The notes under the pieces are model-generated. The model was not told where the DNA came from. It saw only the letters and a list, made by a program, of their open reading frames with translations, and did no database searches. The translations under genes and the position numbers were made by a program. From CBDFLT01 sp965249225 (GTDB lineage: Bacteria; Chloroflexota; Dehalococcoidia; Lucifugimonadales; G963668185), in the NCBI GenBank assembly GCA_965249225.1, contig CBDFLT010000007.1, positions 206,849 to 270,848 of the forward strand: a stretch of DNA of 64,000 bases, given 5' to 3'. Positions 43,425 to 52,007 of the stretch are shown here, piece after piece; position 1 is the stretch's first letter; each line of letters starts with the position of its first letter.

Positions 43425-45395
43425 CTAGGGCTCCGGCTCGGGTCGGCGTCTTGACCTGCTAATCATCGGCCAGACTAACGCGCCCGCCAGGACCAGCAGG
43501 CCGACGATCAATAGATTGCGGCTCGAAGCGACGATGCCCGATGCGAATCTGTCGGCCACGGACTCCGTCACGTCCGCCACTTTGTCGATGAGCAGCTTCT
43601 TAGTGTCCTGGAACTCGGGATCGAAGTCGATGTTGTCGTTGAGTTCCTCGCGGGCATCCTCAATAGCGTCATCGGCGAACGCGCCGTAAACCGGGCCGGA
43701 ACCTATCAGGATCAGCACCGACGAAATCGACAGGAGTATGGAGGCCCAAATGGTGCGGCCTCGCCAGCCCCTGCCGCCCAGAAACCCGATTATCACCAGC
43801 AGCAGGACCGCGGGTGCGTAAACCACCCAACGGAACGTGCGAGCGCGGTCGAAATACCCTCGTCCTCGTTCCAAGTCTCCTGATTTGCGAACCTCGATGA
43901 CATCCCCTCCACCATCCGATTTACGAAACGCGGGGATATCCTCTCTCAGGTCCCCGTCCGTGTAAGTCCATCCGTTGGCGAGGAACGCCCGGACATCATC
44001 GAGGATTTCCACGTTATCCTCTCCGTCCAGGCCCCGAAGGTCTTCGCGGAGGTCCTGGTCGGTGTAGGTCCAGCCGTCCCTGAGCAGCTCTCTGACGTCG
44101 TCGATCCTATCGATATTGTCCACGGCACCGCTCACCACGAGCGTTTCCCGCAGGTCGTCGCTGGTGAAGCTGATGCGGCTGGGGATCAATCCATGGATGA
44201 TATGGTCCACGTCCGTGCCAACTCGAAACATGAGCTCGCTAAGGACACGGTCTCGGTCGATGATTGAAGGGACGCAAAGCGGAAGCCCGAGTACGCGAAT
44301 TTGCTCCTGGAAAGCGGACAGGTCACTCAGGGTGAGATCGGCGCCGCACTCTGGCAGCGCGCTGACGGCCTCCTCGAACCCGGTGGCTACCAGGTCCGCT
44401 ATGAGCCTGCTGGCCAGTGTCCTGTTTTCTTCCAGGGAGATGTCGATGGTGAAGCTCTCCACCTTGCCGGTCAGGTATGGGCCGGCATTGTCGATGATTC
44501 CCTCGGCTTGCTCCTGCACCCACTCGACGGGCGCCACCTCCCGCAAGGCCGACACAAGGTCCTCTTCCCTTACGGAGATGCCCGACGGCAGGTCGACCGC
44601 CCCACCGACCACCTCAAAGAGCACAGGCCCTACTACTTCGTCGTACAACAGGTCGTAGGCATTGGTCTCTCTGAGGAGGGCCTTGATTTCCTCCAGGGCG
44701 ATCTCCACGCGATCGGCGAGCTGTACGGAGATCTCCATGGAGTCCTGCCTCCCCACCATGTAGGCTGTCCCTTCGTCTAAGGCGCTCTCCACTTGTTCCC
44801 GCACCCATTCGGGTGGAGCAACTATTCTCGCGGACGACACCAGACGCTCAATGGATACCTCCACGCCCAGCGGGAGACTTTCGGTCACAGCCTCGTCGAT
44901 GAACGGAGTTACGACCTCCTCGTACAGGATGTTGTAGGCGTCGGCCTTCAGTAGAAGCGCCTTTATCTCATCCACCAGTATCTCCGCCCGGTCGCCGGCG
45001 CGCACGTTGAACTGGAACTCGTCCCGCTCTGCGGTCAAGAACCGTCCGAGTTGGTCGGATGCCTGTTCCGCTAGCTCTTGCAACCATTCGGGGGGTATGG
45101 CGCGGTTTATTGAGGCGACGATCTCCTCTGTGGTGAGCCGCGATTCGACGATGGGGTTGATGTCCAAGTCCTCGAATACGCCCTCGCCGGGTCTCACCTT
45201 ACGCGCGTCGTCGATGGCCGACGTCAGGAGGTCCACGAGGACGAACTCATAGGCGTCGGCTTTATCCAGCTCTTCGGTGTAGAAGTCGGGATCCAGAAAC
45301 GTGTTGTTAGCTTCCAAGATGGCCAGCGCCGCGAATAGCAGCACGAAGAAGACCAGGCCCAGCGGGATAGTAATTAGCCTGCGAATCCAGATCAT
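43425..45395 (-). CDS. Membrane protein with three internal repeats, unknown function
   Basis: From the ATG at 45395 the product is 656 residues. An N-terminal helix (IWIRRLITIPLGLVFFVLLF) is followed by a large extracytoplasmic region. Three repeats of about 110 residues carry the pattern EIKALL---AY-LYDEVV--, then --APPEWVREQVES and a beta-like line SFTIDISL. Three further hydrophobic segments lie near the C-terminus (about 540, 570, 635), ending RSRRRPEPEP. I do not recognise a characterised family. It is single-gene and opposite comB. Confidence 0.75.
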   Translation of the reverse strand: MIWIRRLITIPLGLVFFVLLFAALAILEANNTFLDPDFYTEELDKADAYEFVLVDLLTSAIDDARKVRPGEGVFEDLDINPIVESRLTTEEIVASINRAIPPEWLQELAEQASDQLGRFLTAERDEFQFNVRAGDRAEILVDEIKALLLKADAYNILYEEVVTPFIDEAVTESLPLGVEVSIERLVSSARIVAPPEWVREQVESALDEGTAYMVGRQDSMEISVQLADRVEIALEEIKALLRETNAYDLLYDEVVGPVLFEVVGGAVDLPSGISVREEDLVSALREVAPVEWVQEQAEGIIDNAGPYLTGKVESFTIDISLEENRTLASRLIADLVATGFEEAVSALPECGADLTLSDLSAFQEQIRVLGLPLCVPSIIDRDRVLSELMFRVGTDVDHIIHGLIPSRISFTSDDLRETLVVSGAVDNIDRIDDVRELLRDGWTYTDQDLREDLRGLDGEDNVEILDDVRAFLANGWTYTDGDLREDIPAFRKSDGGGDVIEVRKSGDLERGRGYFDRARTFRWVVYAPAVLLLVIIGFLGGRGWRGRTIWASILLSISSVLILIGSGPVYGAFADDAIEDAREELNDNIDFDPEFQDTKKLLIDKVADVTESVADRFASGIVASSRNLLIVGLLVLAGALVWPMISRSRRRPEPEP

Positions 45396-45648
45396 GGTTT
45401 CTACTTTAGCCCAGAGGCCGAGGTTAGGCAACGATGATCCCACAGGCGATGAATGGGCGCCACATCAATCGCATGCTCAAGTTGAGCCACGGCGGCGGAC
45501 CCATGACCGGGAGTCGGGTGTAATGATAAGGGTCGTGAGGCTGCTGAATGGGGGGTCGTAGACAACACCCAAGCATGGTTCTGGTGGGACGGCCCCAGAG
45601 CCAGGTTAACGGATAAGGGAGGTTGCCGATCGGAGTGCGGTTGGAGGA

Positions 45649-46410
45649 CTACACAGGCTTACTGAGCTGCTCCTCCTCCCATTCGTTGTCCACGTCCCCG
45701 GCGTAGAACCTTTCGGGGTGCTCGACCGACATCATCTGCACGCGGATGATGTAGTTGTCGGGGTCCAGCTTGACGCCCTTGCGCCACTCGGCCATGGCCT
45801 CATCCAACTTGCCGGCCCGATAGAGATCGAGTCCCTTCTGGTAGAAGGTATTCGACTGGGAGTGGTTGGGTCCCAGGTCCGTACTCTCTTGGCCGTTGGT
45901 CCCGTCCAGGCTGCCGCCGGTGGCCCAGTTCTCCACAACCGCCTTGGTGTCGGCGTTCCAGACCTCGAACGAGGCCAGCTCCTTGTACTGAACGGTCCCG
46001 CGCTCGTCGATCAGAAAGCCGTTGGGTACGGCCTTGAAGCCATAAAGCCGGCCCAGCAGGTTCTCCTCGTCTACGACGGTGGTGAAGGTGACTCCAGCCC
46101 TCTCAACGTATGGCCGTGCTCTGTCGGCGCCCTGGGCGTCTACGGCCACCGAGAGGACCTCAACGCCGCTGTCCTTGTGCTTCTCGTAAAACTGCTGCCA
46201 TACAGGCAGCTGCTCGCGGCAGCTTCACCAGGAGGCCCATGTAAAGAGGACCACTCTCTTGCCCCGGTAGTCCGAGAGGCTCACCCGGTCTCCGTTGAGA
46301 GAGGGAAGGGTGAAGTCGGGGGCCTCGTCGCCTACGTTTACAACGCCCGATATAAGTGTCGTTATTTCATACCTCGCTTGCGGTCCAGATTCCGGTCCGA
46401 CCGGAGCCAA
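45649..46410 (-). CDS. Redoxin/TlpA-like protein, predicted selenoprotein (Sec at UGA 46227-46225)
   Basis: The frame from TTG 46410 reads NVGDEAPDFTLPSLNGDRVS, then FTWASW-U62-SCREQLPVW, then continues 191 codons to 45649. TlpA-like proteins put their catalytic Cys at this place; here it would be Sec with Cys64, giving a UxC motif instead of CxxC. A second hairpin GCTGCC-TGTAT-GGCAGC has its loop 20 nt after the UGA, as in bacterial SECIS elements. The C-terminal ~65 residues resemble a TPR helical pair. There is no signal peptide. Without recoding it would be two fragments. No better start was found. Confidence 0.8.
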
Positions 46411-46419
46411 CGGCCCCGG

Positions 46420-46647
46420 CTAGAAGCTTCAACCGACCCCGTGAAAGCCGACGGTGACCTGGTCTCCCTCGACCATGACCGGCGTAATCCTCTCGCCGTC
46501 GGTCAGCTTCTCAACCGTGGCCCATTCTTCGGGATTGAGGGAGAGGTCGATGGCGTCGTACTCCGTTTCCGCCTCATCCAACTCACCTTGAAGAGCAGCA
46601 GAGTACGAGCAGTCCGGGTGGGTATATACGACAATCCTGTTGGCCAT
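46420..46647 (-). CDS. Glutaredoxin-like protein, possible selenoprotein with Sec near C-terminus (UGA 46431-46429)
   Basis: The ATG at 46647 gives MANRIVVYTHPDCSYSAALQ, a glutaredoxin-like fold with a CxxS motif, and ITPVMVEGDQVTVGFHGVG before a UGA. Reading through yields U73-S-F and then TAG at 46422-46420. A stem CCGGGGCC-GTT-GGCTCCGG (46419-46401) begins 9 nt after the UGA, with its loop at 18-20 nt, at the right distance for a SECIS. The second redox residue would be the C-terminal Sec. If the UGA is simply a stop, the protein is 72 residues ending at 46429. It lies 9 nt from the redoxin start, and the hairpin contains that TTG. Confidence 0.65.
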
Positions 46648-46775
46648 CCATACCCCTAGTTATGGGATTGACCGGAAATCCTCAGAATGATTAAAGACTG
46701 ACTCTTATTCTAAATGATCTGGACCATCCCCTGCAAAGAGACCCTAGTGGAGTGAGGTATCTGGAGGCGGTTGAT

Positions 46776-46851
46776 TGGTGGAGATAGGGGGACTCGAACC
46801 CCCAACCTCGGCATTGCGAACGCCGCGCTCTCCCAGTTGAGCTATATCCCC
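46776..46851 (-). tRNA. tRNA-Ala (anticodon CGC)
   Basis: A 76-nt cloverleaf: acceptor GGGGATA / TATCTCC, D-arm GCTC-AACTGGGA-GAGC, anticodon arm with loop TTCGCAA (anticodon CGC, reading GCG), T-arm GGGGG-TTCGAGT-CCCCC. The G3-U70 pair, the main alanine identity element, is present. The 3' CCA is encoded in the DNA (46778-46776). Confidence 0.95.
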
Positions 46852-47083
46852 ACGTCAGGAGCTTAACCCGATTATATAGACGCCGCTGATTTTGTGTCAA
46901 TTTGTCGAACGGCGTCTTGTTCGGATAAAAGCTGCGCGGGCAACGCCTTCGTTGTGGTCCACCCTCCCGATCGTGACGATGCGGGCGAATGGCGTGGGTG
47001 ACCGGATGTGATGTACACTCGATACCGGGTCCAGAACCGGTGTGGTCCGAGGCCGATCCGGCGCCGTGGGGCCACAGAGGAAA

Positions 47084-47998
47084 ATGCCGTCGATGCCGAA
47101 ATACCGCCACCTGATCAGTACCGCGCAGCTAGACAGGGCCTGGATGGAATCGGAGCTGTTCCCAAGATGTCAGCGGCTTCAGGAGGCCAAGAAGCTGGAG
47201 CCTGTCCTGAGTGGGCGGGCGCTGTACTGCCTCTTCTATGAACCCAGCTTCCTAACGCGGACCTCTTTCGAGCGCGCCATCGGGCTTCTCGGTGGCGAAG
47301 CATATCACACGGAGGATGCGTCCCAGTTCTTCCCGGTAACGACGCCCAACTACGTCGACAACATCATCTCTATCCTGGCCAGCCTCCATATCGACCTGGT
47401 TGTGCTCCGCAGCAGCGACCACGGCGTAATCCAGACGGCCGAGAAGGCCGACGCGCTTCCGGTCATCAACGGAGGCAGTCTGGACGATCATCCAACGCAG
47501 GCCTTGGCGGATATTTACACCCTTCAGCGGGAGCTGGGTGGGGTGGATGCGATCCGGATTGCCATCGTTGGACGGCTTGAACACCGCAACGTCAGCGCTT
47601 TGCTGAAGGCGCTGACCATGTTCAAAAACGTCAAGGTGCTCCTGGTCCCGTTCAGCGGCCAGGTGGACCCGGATGTGGCGAACTACTGCGAGGGCAGGGG
47701 CTTAGAGTTGGTCGTCGCCGAGGCCGTAGACGCTCTGGCGGACGTCGATGCCATATACCTCAACAGCCCACGCACGTTGGCCCACGTTCAGCTGCTGAAG
47801 TCCCGGAACGCGTTTAACCTGCGGATCGACGAGGAGTTCATGTCAGCCCTCAAGCCTCACTGCGTCATCCTGGACCCGATGCAGAGGAGCGGAGACTTCG
47901 ACGTGGATGTGCGGGACGATCGTCTGGCATTCTATCGCCAGGCGGAGAACGCTTTGTATGTCAGAATGGCGGTGCTGAACCAGATGCTGGCGGGTTAG
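47084..47998 (+). CDS. Aspartate/ornithine carbamoyltransferase family protein, atypical
   Basis: A 304-residue protein of the transcarbamoylase superfamily, from ATG 47084 after GAGGAAA. The C-terminal catalytic DDHPTQALADIYTLQREL is intact. The phosphate-binding loop, normally STRTR in aspartate transcarbamoylase, is altered: LFYEPSFLTRTSFE, so the usual Thr-Arg of STRTR is Phe-Leu. The substrate loop DPMQRSGDFDVDVRDDR is also unusual. This may be a paralogue with another substrate. True pyrB is probably elsewhere. Confidence 0.85.
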   Translation: MPSMPKYRHLISTAQLDRAWMESELFPRCQRLQEAKKLEPVLSGRALYCLFYEPSFLTRTSFERAIGLLGGEAYHTEDASQFFPVTTPNYVDNIISILASLHIDLVVLRSSDHGVIQTAEKADALPVINGGSLDDHPTQALADIYTLQRELGGVDAIRIAIVGRLEHRNVSALLKALTMFKNVKVLLVPFSGQVDPDVANYCEGRGLELVVAEAVDALADVDAIYLNSPRTLAHVQLLKSRNAFNLRIDEEFMSALKPHCVILDPMQRSGDFDVDVRDDRLAFYRQAENALYVRMAVLNQMLAG

Positions 47999-48062
47999 AC
48001 CTGACGCTGCGGTTTCACCGAAGGGCTTGGTCCTACCCTGGTGCCAAGGTGGCCCGCGATGC

Positions 48063-49277
48063 TCAAGAGGCCCTGACACCCGCCATACGTGCCAGGAACG
48101 GTACTACCGCTGGACTGAGCGACCTAAGTACCGGTCCAAGCATCTTGTGGCGTACAGCCTTGAGAATGAAGGCGCTGTGCCAGTCGAAAGAGAAGTCCTG
48201 GGCGTTAACTAGCTCCTCTTGTACCTCTTCAGTGAGGAACGCGCTGAGAAGGCGTTCGATCTGCTGGTCTCCTAGCACTTCGTAGAGTCTGCGGGCGTAG
48301 TAGCCTATCCAAAGCTCTTTACCTATCGCCGCCTTCCACTGTGACTCATACCGTTTGAGCTGTCTGGCCGACAGGTCGTCCGAGCGCAACGCCTCGCCCG
48401 CACTTTCCGCCGCAATTTCCCCTGAGATGAGGGCATAGTAGATGCCTCCGCCCGTGGTGGGCTTGACGAACCCCGCTGCATCGCCAACCACCAGGACTCT
48501 GTCTCCGTAGGTCTTTGGGAGGGGCTTTAGTGGAATGCCCCACTGCTTTGGCTTCTCCACCAGGTCCCGTACCTTGCCTTTCGATTGAAGCGTACGCTGG
48601 AAGCTGTCAATGTGGCCGTGGCCGTTGAGCTTTTGTCGTGTAACCAGTCCCATTAGAGCGCGCGAATCCGGCAGCGGCACAAGCCAGCCGAAGGAGCCCG
48701 GAGAAATCGACTGTCCTAGGTACACTTCCGTGTCGACCAGCTCGTGAGCGGCGACCATGGCTTGAGATCCCATCATGAAATCGAGGTTGCCGCGGTTTCG
48801 GAGTCCTACCATTCGGACTAGAGGGGAGCCGAACCCGGAGGCCAGTATTACCATTCTCGCCTTGAGTGACTGGTGGCCGTCTTCGCCCGAGCAACGCACC
48901 TCCACATCGGTGCCCGATAAGCTGATGCTGGTGACACGGACGCCAAGTCGGTAGTCCGCTCCGGCGTCTAGGGCCTGGTTCGCCAGCGACTCCACAAATG
49001 CAACCCGATTGATGATATAGGCCTGGGGCTGCCCCTTGGCGATTTTGAAGCTCTTTCCAAATGGCGACACAAGGGTGGCGGAGCTGGCCGGCGCCAGGAT
49101 ATCCCTTTGATCGGGGGGGAAACGCTCGAAGCACTCTCTGCCTATTATGCCGGTGCACAGTTTGTCCCCGACTTTTCTCCGAGAGTCCAAGACCGTGACG
49201 CTGTGTCCAAGGCTCGATAGTCTGTGGGCGGCCATGTTGCCCGCTGGCCCGGCTCCTATTACGATGACGTCATGCAA
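48063..49277 (-). CDS. Geranylgeranyl reductase family FAD-dependent oxidoreductase (second)
   Basis: A 404-residue FAD protein starting MHDVIVIGAGPAGNMAAHRL. KLCTGIIGRECF is the conserved region after the first helix, and RVLVVGDAAGFVKPTTGGGI the second FAD motif. It is only distantly related to the gene at 41270 but has the same architecture. It may reduce isoprenoid or menaquinone side chains, or electron-transfer substrates. It is convergent with the transcarbamoylase-like gene. Confidence 0.88.
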   Translation of the reverse strand: MHDVIVIGAGPAGNMAAHRLSSLGHSVTVLDSRRKVGDKLCTGIIGRECFERFPPDQRDILAPASSATLVSPFGKSFKIAKGQPQAYIINRVAFVESLANQALDAGADYRLGVRVTSISLSGTDVEVRCSGEDGHQSLKARMVILASGFGSPLVRMVGLRNRGNLDFMMGSQAMVAAHELVDTEVYLGQSISPGSFGWLVPLPDSRALMGLVTRQKLNGHGHIDSFQRTLQSKGKVRDLVEKPKQWGIPLKPLPKTYGDRVLVVGDAAGFVKPTTGGGIYYALISGEIAAESAGEALRSDDLSARQLKRYESQWKAAIGKELWIGYYARRLYEVLGDQQIERLLSAFLTEEVQEELVNAQDFSFDWHSAFILKAVRHKMLGPVLRSLSPAVVPFLARMAGVRAS

Positions 49278-49468
49278 GTGGAAGGCCTCCTGCTGATATG
49301 CAACTCGATGTTCGGGGCCTTAGCCTAAAGGCTGGCCGACACTTAGGAATTTGACTACTTCTGGCATTTTCTCAAACTTTTGCAATATTATCCTAACATT
49401 CCTGCGGTGGCAACTACCCTGACGACAACCTCGGAACGTTTATGTGAGTTAAAGGAGGCTAAGCTGAG

Positions 49469-49900
49469 ATGGGGGAAGAGGCGCTCTTCCAAACGCGCGT
49501 CCGTGAGGTCGTAACCTGCTTTTTTCGCCACAGGGAGCGCATCCTTGCTCTCAAGCGGAGCGGGAAGGTGCGCGCCCACCGCGGAAAGTGGGCGGGCGTC
49601 AGCGGGACTGTTGAGGCTTCCACCCCATTGCAGCAGGCTTACAAGGAGATACTGGAGGAGACGGGCCTAGCGCCATCTCAGGTCCGGTTCCTCCGACAAG
49701 GTGGACCTATGGAAATCTCCGATCCGGAGAACCAGGTGGTCTAGCGGGTGCACCCCTTTCTGTTCGAGGTCGAAGACCCCTCGAGCATCCGTCTGGACTG
49801 GGAGCATGTGTGCAGCAGGTGGATCGATCCGTCCGAGTTGGAAGACCTGGATACAGTCCCCAAACTGAAGGAGACGTGGGAACTGCTTTGGAAAGCATAG
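49469..49900 (+). pseudogene. NUDIX hydrolase gene with in-frame amber codon
   Basis: From ATG 49469 the frame reads EVVTCFFRHRERILALKRSG and GTVEASTPLQQAYKEILEET, then hits TAG at 49742-49744. Beyond it the same frame continues RVHPFLFEVEDPSSIRLDWE and ends TVPKLKETWELLWKA at 49898-49900. The downstream part is a normal NUDIX C-terminus (VHPFLFEV). A single TGG to TAG change explains it. The NUDIX box itself is degenerate (REUxEE is KEILEE). An assembly error, polymorphism or real nonsense mutation are possible; amber recoding is less likely. Its end overlaps the next gene by 13 nt. Confidence 0.8.
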
Positions 49901-50703
49901 ACGGCCGTATAGACGCGATAGCACGCGACCGGCGGCATGGGTCGACCTTTCTCACCATGGAGGCGGTGCGCACCCTGGCTGCGGCCACGTATGCCAGTCC
50001 CGACGAGGCCAACTGGGTGGGGTATCTCGGAGAGGTCGCTGGGCGGCTGGCCGATGCCAAGCCCGCGATGGCCGCGATCCGGAATGCGACCGGCCGGCTG
50101 CTGCACGAGCTGGTGCAGATTGGGCCGAAGGATGGCGGTCGAGGTGCCAGTGACCGTGCTGAAAGGCTGCTGTCGGAGTTGGGAGCGGCCGCGGAGCAGG
50201 CTGCCGACAATGCGGCGAGCCTGGTGCCCGAGAGTGCCACACTGCTCACTTGCAGCTATAGCTCGGCGGTAACACGCGTATGTCTGCGCGTGTGCGAGAC
50301 CGCGGGCACTCTACGGGTTTTGGTCTTCGATGTGGTCGCCCGGCCCGAATCACCGGGCGGTCGGCTCGCTCTGGAGCTTGCCGAATCCGGGATTGCGACG
50401 GAGGTGGTTGCACTTTCCGACCTGGAGGAGGCCATCCGTAGTGCGGACCTGGCTCTGGTGGGGGCCGACGCCGTAACTCCCCTGCACATCGTCAACGGCG
50501 CGCCGAGCCTCAAACTCGCCCGGGCGACCCGTGAACGTGCGCCGATACACGTCGTGTGTGAGACGGTGAAGTTCGCCTCGGACGTGTCCACGGAGCCTGG
50601 CTACGACAGGGTCCCTTTGACGCTGGTCTCTTCGATAATCACCGAGCTCGGAGGCATCTCGTCCGATCAGGTGGCGGAGCGTGCCGATCTTACGTGGAGG
50701 TAA
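49888..50703 (+). CDS. eIF2B-alpha/MtnA-like (initiation factor 2B family) protein
   Basis: A 271-residue protein from TTG 49888; a GTG at 49876 is also possible. It has the helical N-terminal region HGSTFLTMEAVRTLAAATY and the Rossmann-like C-terminal half with LLTCSYSSAVTRVCLRVCE, VFDVVARPESPGG and SADLALVGADAVTPLHIVNG. This matches the eIF2B alpha/beta/delta and ribose-1,5-bisphosphate/methylthioribose-phosphate isomerase superfamily. The invariant isomerase Cys and Asp are not obvious (Cys in LLTCSYSS and Asp in VGADAV may be the pair). Function is unknown. Confidence 0.8.
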   Translation: MESIDGRIDAIARDRRHGSTFLTMEAVRTLAAATYASPDEANWVGYLGEVAGRLADAKPAMAAIRNATGRLLHELVQIGPKDGGRGASDRAERLLSELGAAAEQAADNAASLVPESATLLTCSYSSAVTRVCLRVCETAGTLRVLVFDVVARPESPGGRLALELAESGIATEVVALSDLEEAIRSADLALVGADAVTPLHIVNGAPSLKLARATRERAPIHVVCETVKFASDVSTEPGYDRVPLTLVSSIITELGGISSDQVAERADLTWR

Positions 50704-50774
50704 GATAAATTTGACCGAGTCAGATGGGTCTGATCCGGCCTTGGGTCGGCGGGTCTCGGTCTGGAGGAAACGAG

Positions 50775-51281
50775 TTGGCTAGAAAGAGAGTCGATCTGGA
50801 TCGATGGCCTTCCAAAGGTAACCGCCGCCGGTTGGAGGAGGAATGGCTGGCGGTACTGGAGAGGGATGGTCTGATACCGCATCTCATGGAGGTGCCTTTG
50901 GAGGCCCCGCGCGAGCTTCATCAGGCCATAGATGAGTTTAACGGCGGACGCTTCTGGGACTGCCATGAGACTCTGGAGGATGTCTGGCGAGGCACCTCGT
51001 ACCCGCTTCGCTTCTTCTACCACTCCGTTATCAAGGTAGCCGTGGGTTTCCATCACATGGGCCGCCACAACCGTAACGGGGCGCGGGCAAAACTCTCGGA
51101 CGGCGTCCGCCTGCTCAGGCTGCTCCAGCCACAGTTCCTGGGCGTTCGGACTGACTCGCTATTACAAGATGCCGCGCAGTGGCTGGTCCGGGTGGATGGC
51201 GTCACTCGCGTTGACTGGGATGAGTTAGACGCACTGCCTCGCCCCAAAATCCGCAGGACACCGGCGGGCGCTTTTAGCTAA
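50775..51281 (+). CDS. DUF309 domain protein
   Basis: A 168-residue protein from TTG 50775, with GGAGG 7 nt upstream; the frame opens earlier at 50724 but lacks a site. The DUF309 signature is FNGGRFWDCHETLEDVWRGT with SVIKVAVGFHHMGRHNRNGA. The family is a small all-helical protein of unknown function, with conserved His and Glu. It overlaps the convergent PCD gene at its 3' end by 8 nt. Confidence 0.85.
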   Translation: MARKRVDLDRWPSKGNRRRLEEEWLAVLERDGLIPHLMEVPLEAPRELHQAIDEFNGGRFWDCHETLEDVWRGTSYPLRFFYHSVIKVAVGFHHMGRHNRNGARAKLSDGVRLLRLLQPQFLGVRTDSLLQDAAQWLVRVDGVTRVDWDELDALPRPKIRRTPAGAFS

Positions 51282-51633
51282 CGGGGGGTTCCGGCAGACC
51301 CTGGAAGATTTCGTCGGTCTTGGCTGCCATTACGAAGTCGTTGCGGTGCAGGCCCTTGATCTTATGGGTCCACCACTCGACCTTCACCCGGCCCCACTCT
51401 ACGGTCATCCGAGGGTGATGGCCCTCCTCTTCGGCAGCTTCTCCAACCTGCATCGCGAAGCCAATAGCTTGCGCGAAGTTCCGTAATCGGAAGCTGCGCT
51501 CAAGACGCTTGATGCCGCCGGTCTCGGAGAGCTCCCACTCATGGACGATCGGGTGGAGCTCAGCCATCTCTTCCGATGTTACCTGAGGGGAGTCGGCCCG
51601 ACAGGCTACACACCTTTCCTTTGCCAACGTCAT
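51274..51633 (-). CDS. 4a-hydroxytetrahydrobiopterin dehydratase (PCD/DCoH)
   Basis: A 119-residue pterin-4a-carbinolamine dehydratase. Motif EEEGHHPRMTVEWGRVKVEW then THKIKGLHRNDFVMAAKTDE provides the His-His pair and Asp of the active site. It has two N-terminal Cys pairs (CVAC and the start MTLAKERC) that are additional to the core. It recycles pterin cofactors, or in bacteria without biopterin may work on molybdopterin or folate-related pterins. It converges with the DUF309 gene. Confidence 0.92.
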   Translation of the reverse strand: MTLAKERCVACRADSPQVTSEEMAELHPIVHEWELSETGGIKRLERSFRLRNFAQAIGFAMQVGEAAEEEGHHPRMTVEWGRVKVEWWTHKIKGLHRNDFVMAAKTDEIFQGLPEPPVS

Positions 51634-52007
51634 CGTCGCGTCCTCTGAGGCTCGGGTTGAAATAGGCCGGCGTTTTTAGTAAGGCGCCATACCACTTTGC
51701 GGAGTTCGGCCACGGCCTCAGCAAGGTGGAGGACCGCCTGATTTTCTCCTCAATGCTAACACACTCGCGTGACGGTGCCCTTGGGCAAACGCCGCGGGTG
51801 ACCCGTTGAACCGGACCGCTAGATGGGCCTTTCCGGTTGCCTTTCTGTGGGCCTCTGGGAGACATATAACCCGCAGTTTGATGACTGGTATATAGCGGTG
51901 GAATGGTTGAGGTGCCCCTACACCTTAATGCGGGCTAGCACCGTACTGTGCTCTCCACTGTGCCGAGATACTGGATGCGAAGGTCTACGTGGGAGGTAAC
52001 TGCACAG
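51634..52007. other. Intergenic region between PCD and PhnD-like gene
   Basis: About 370 bp without a recognisable gene. Short ORFs here look spurious. No strong promoter was recognised. Confidence 0.35.
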
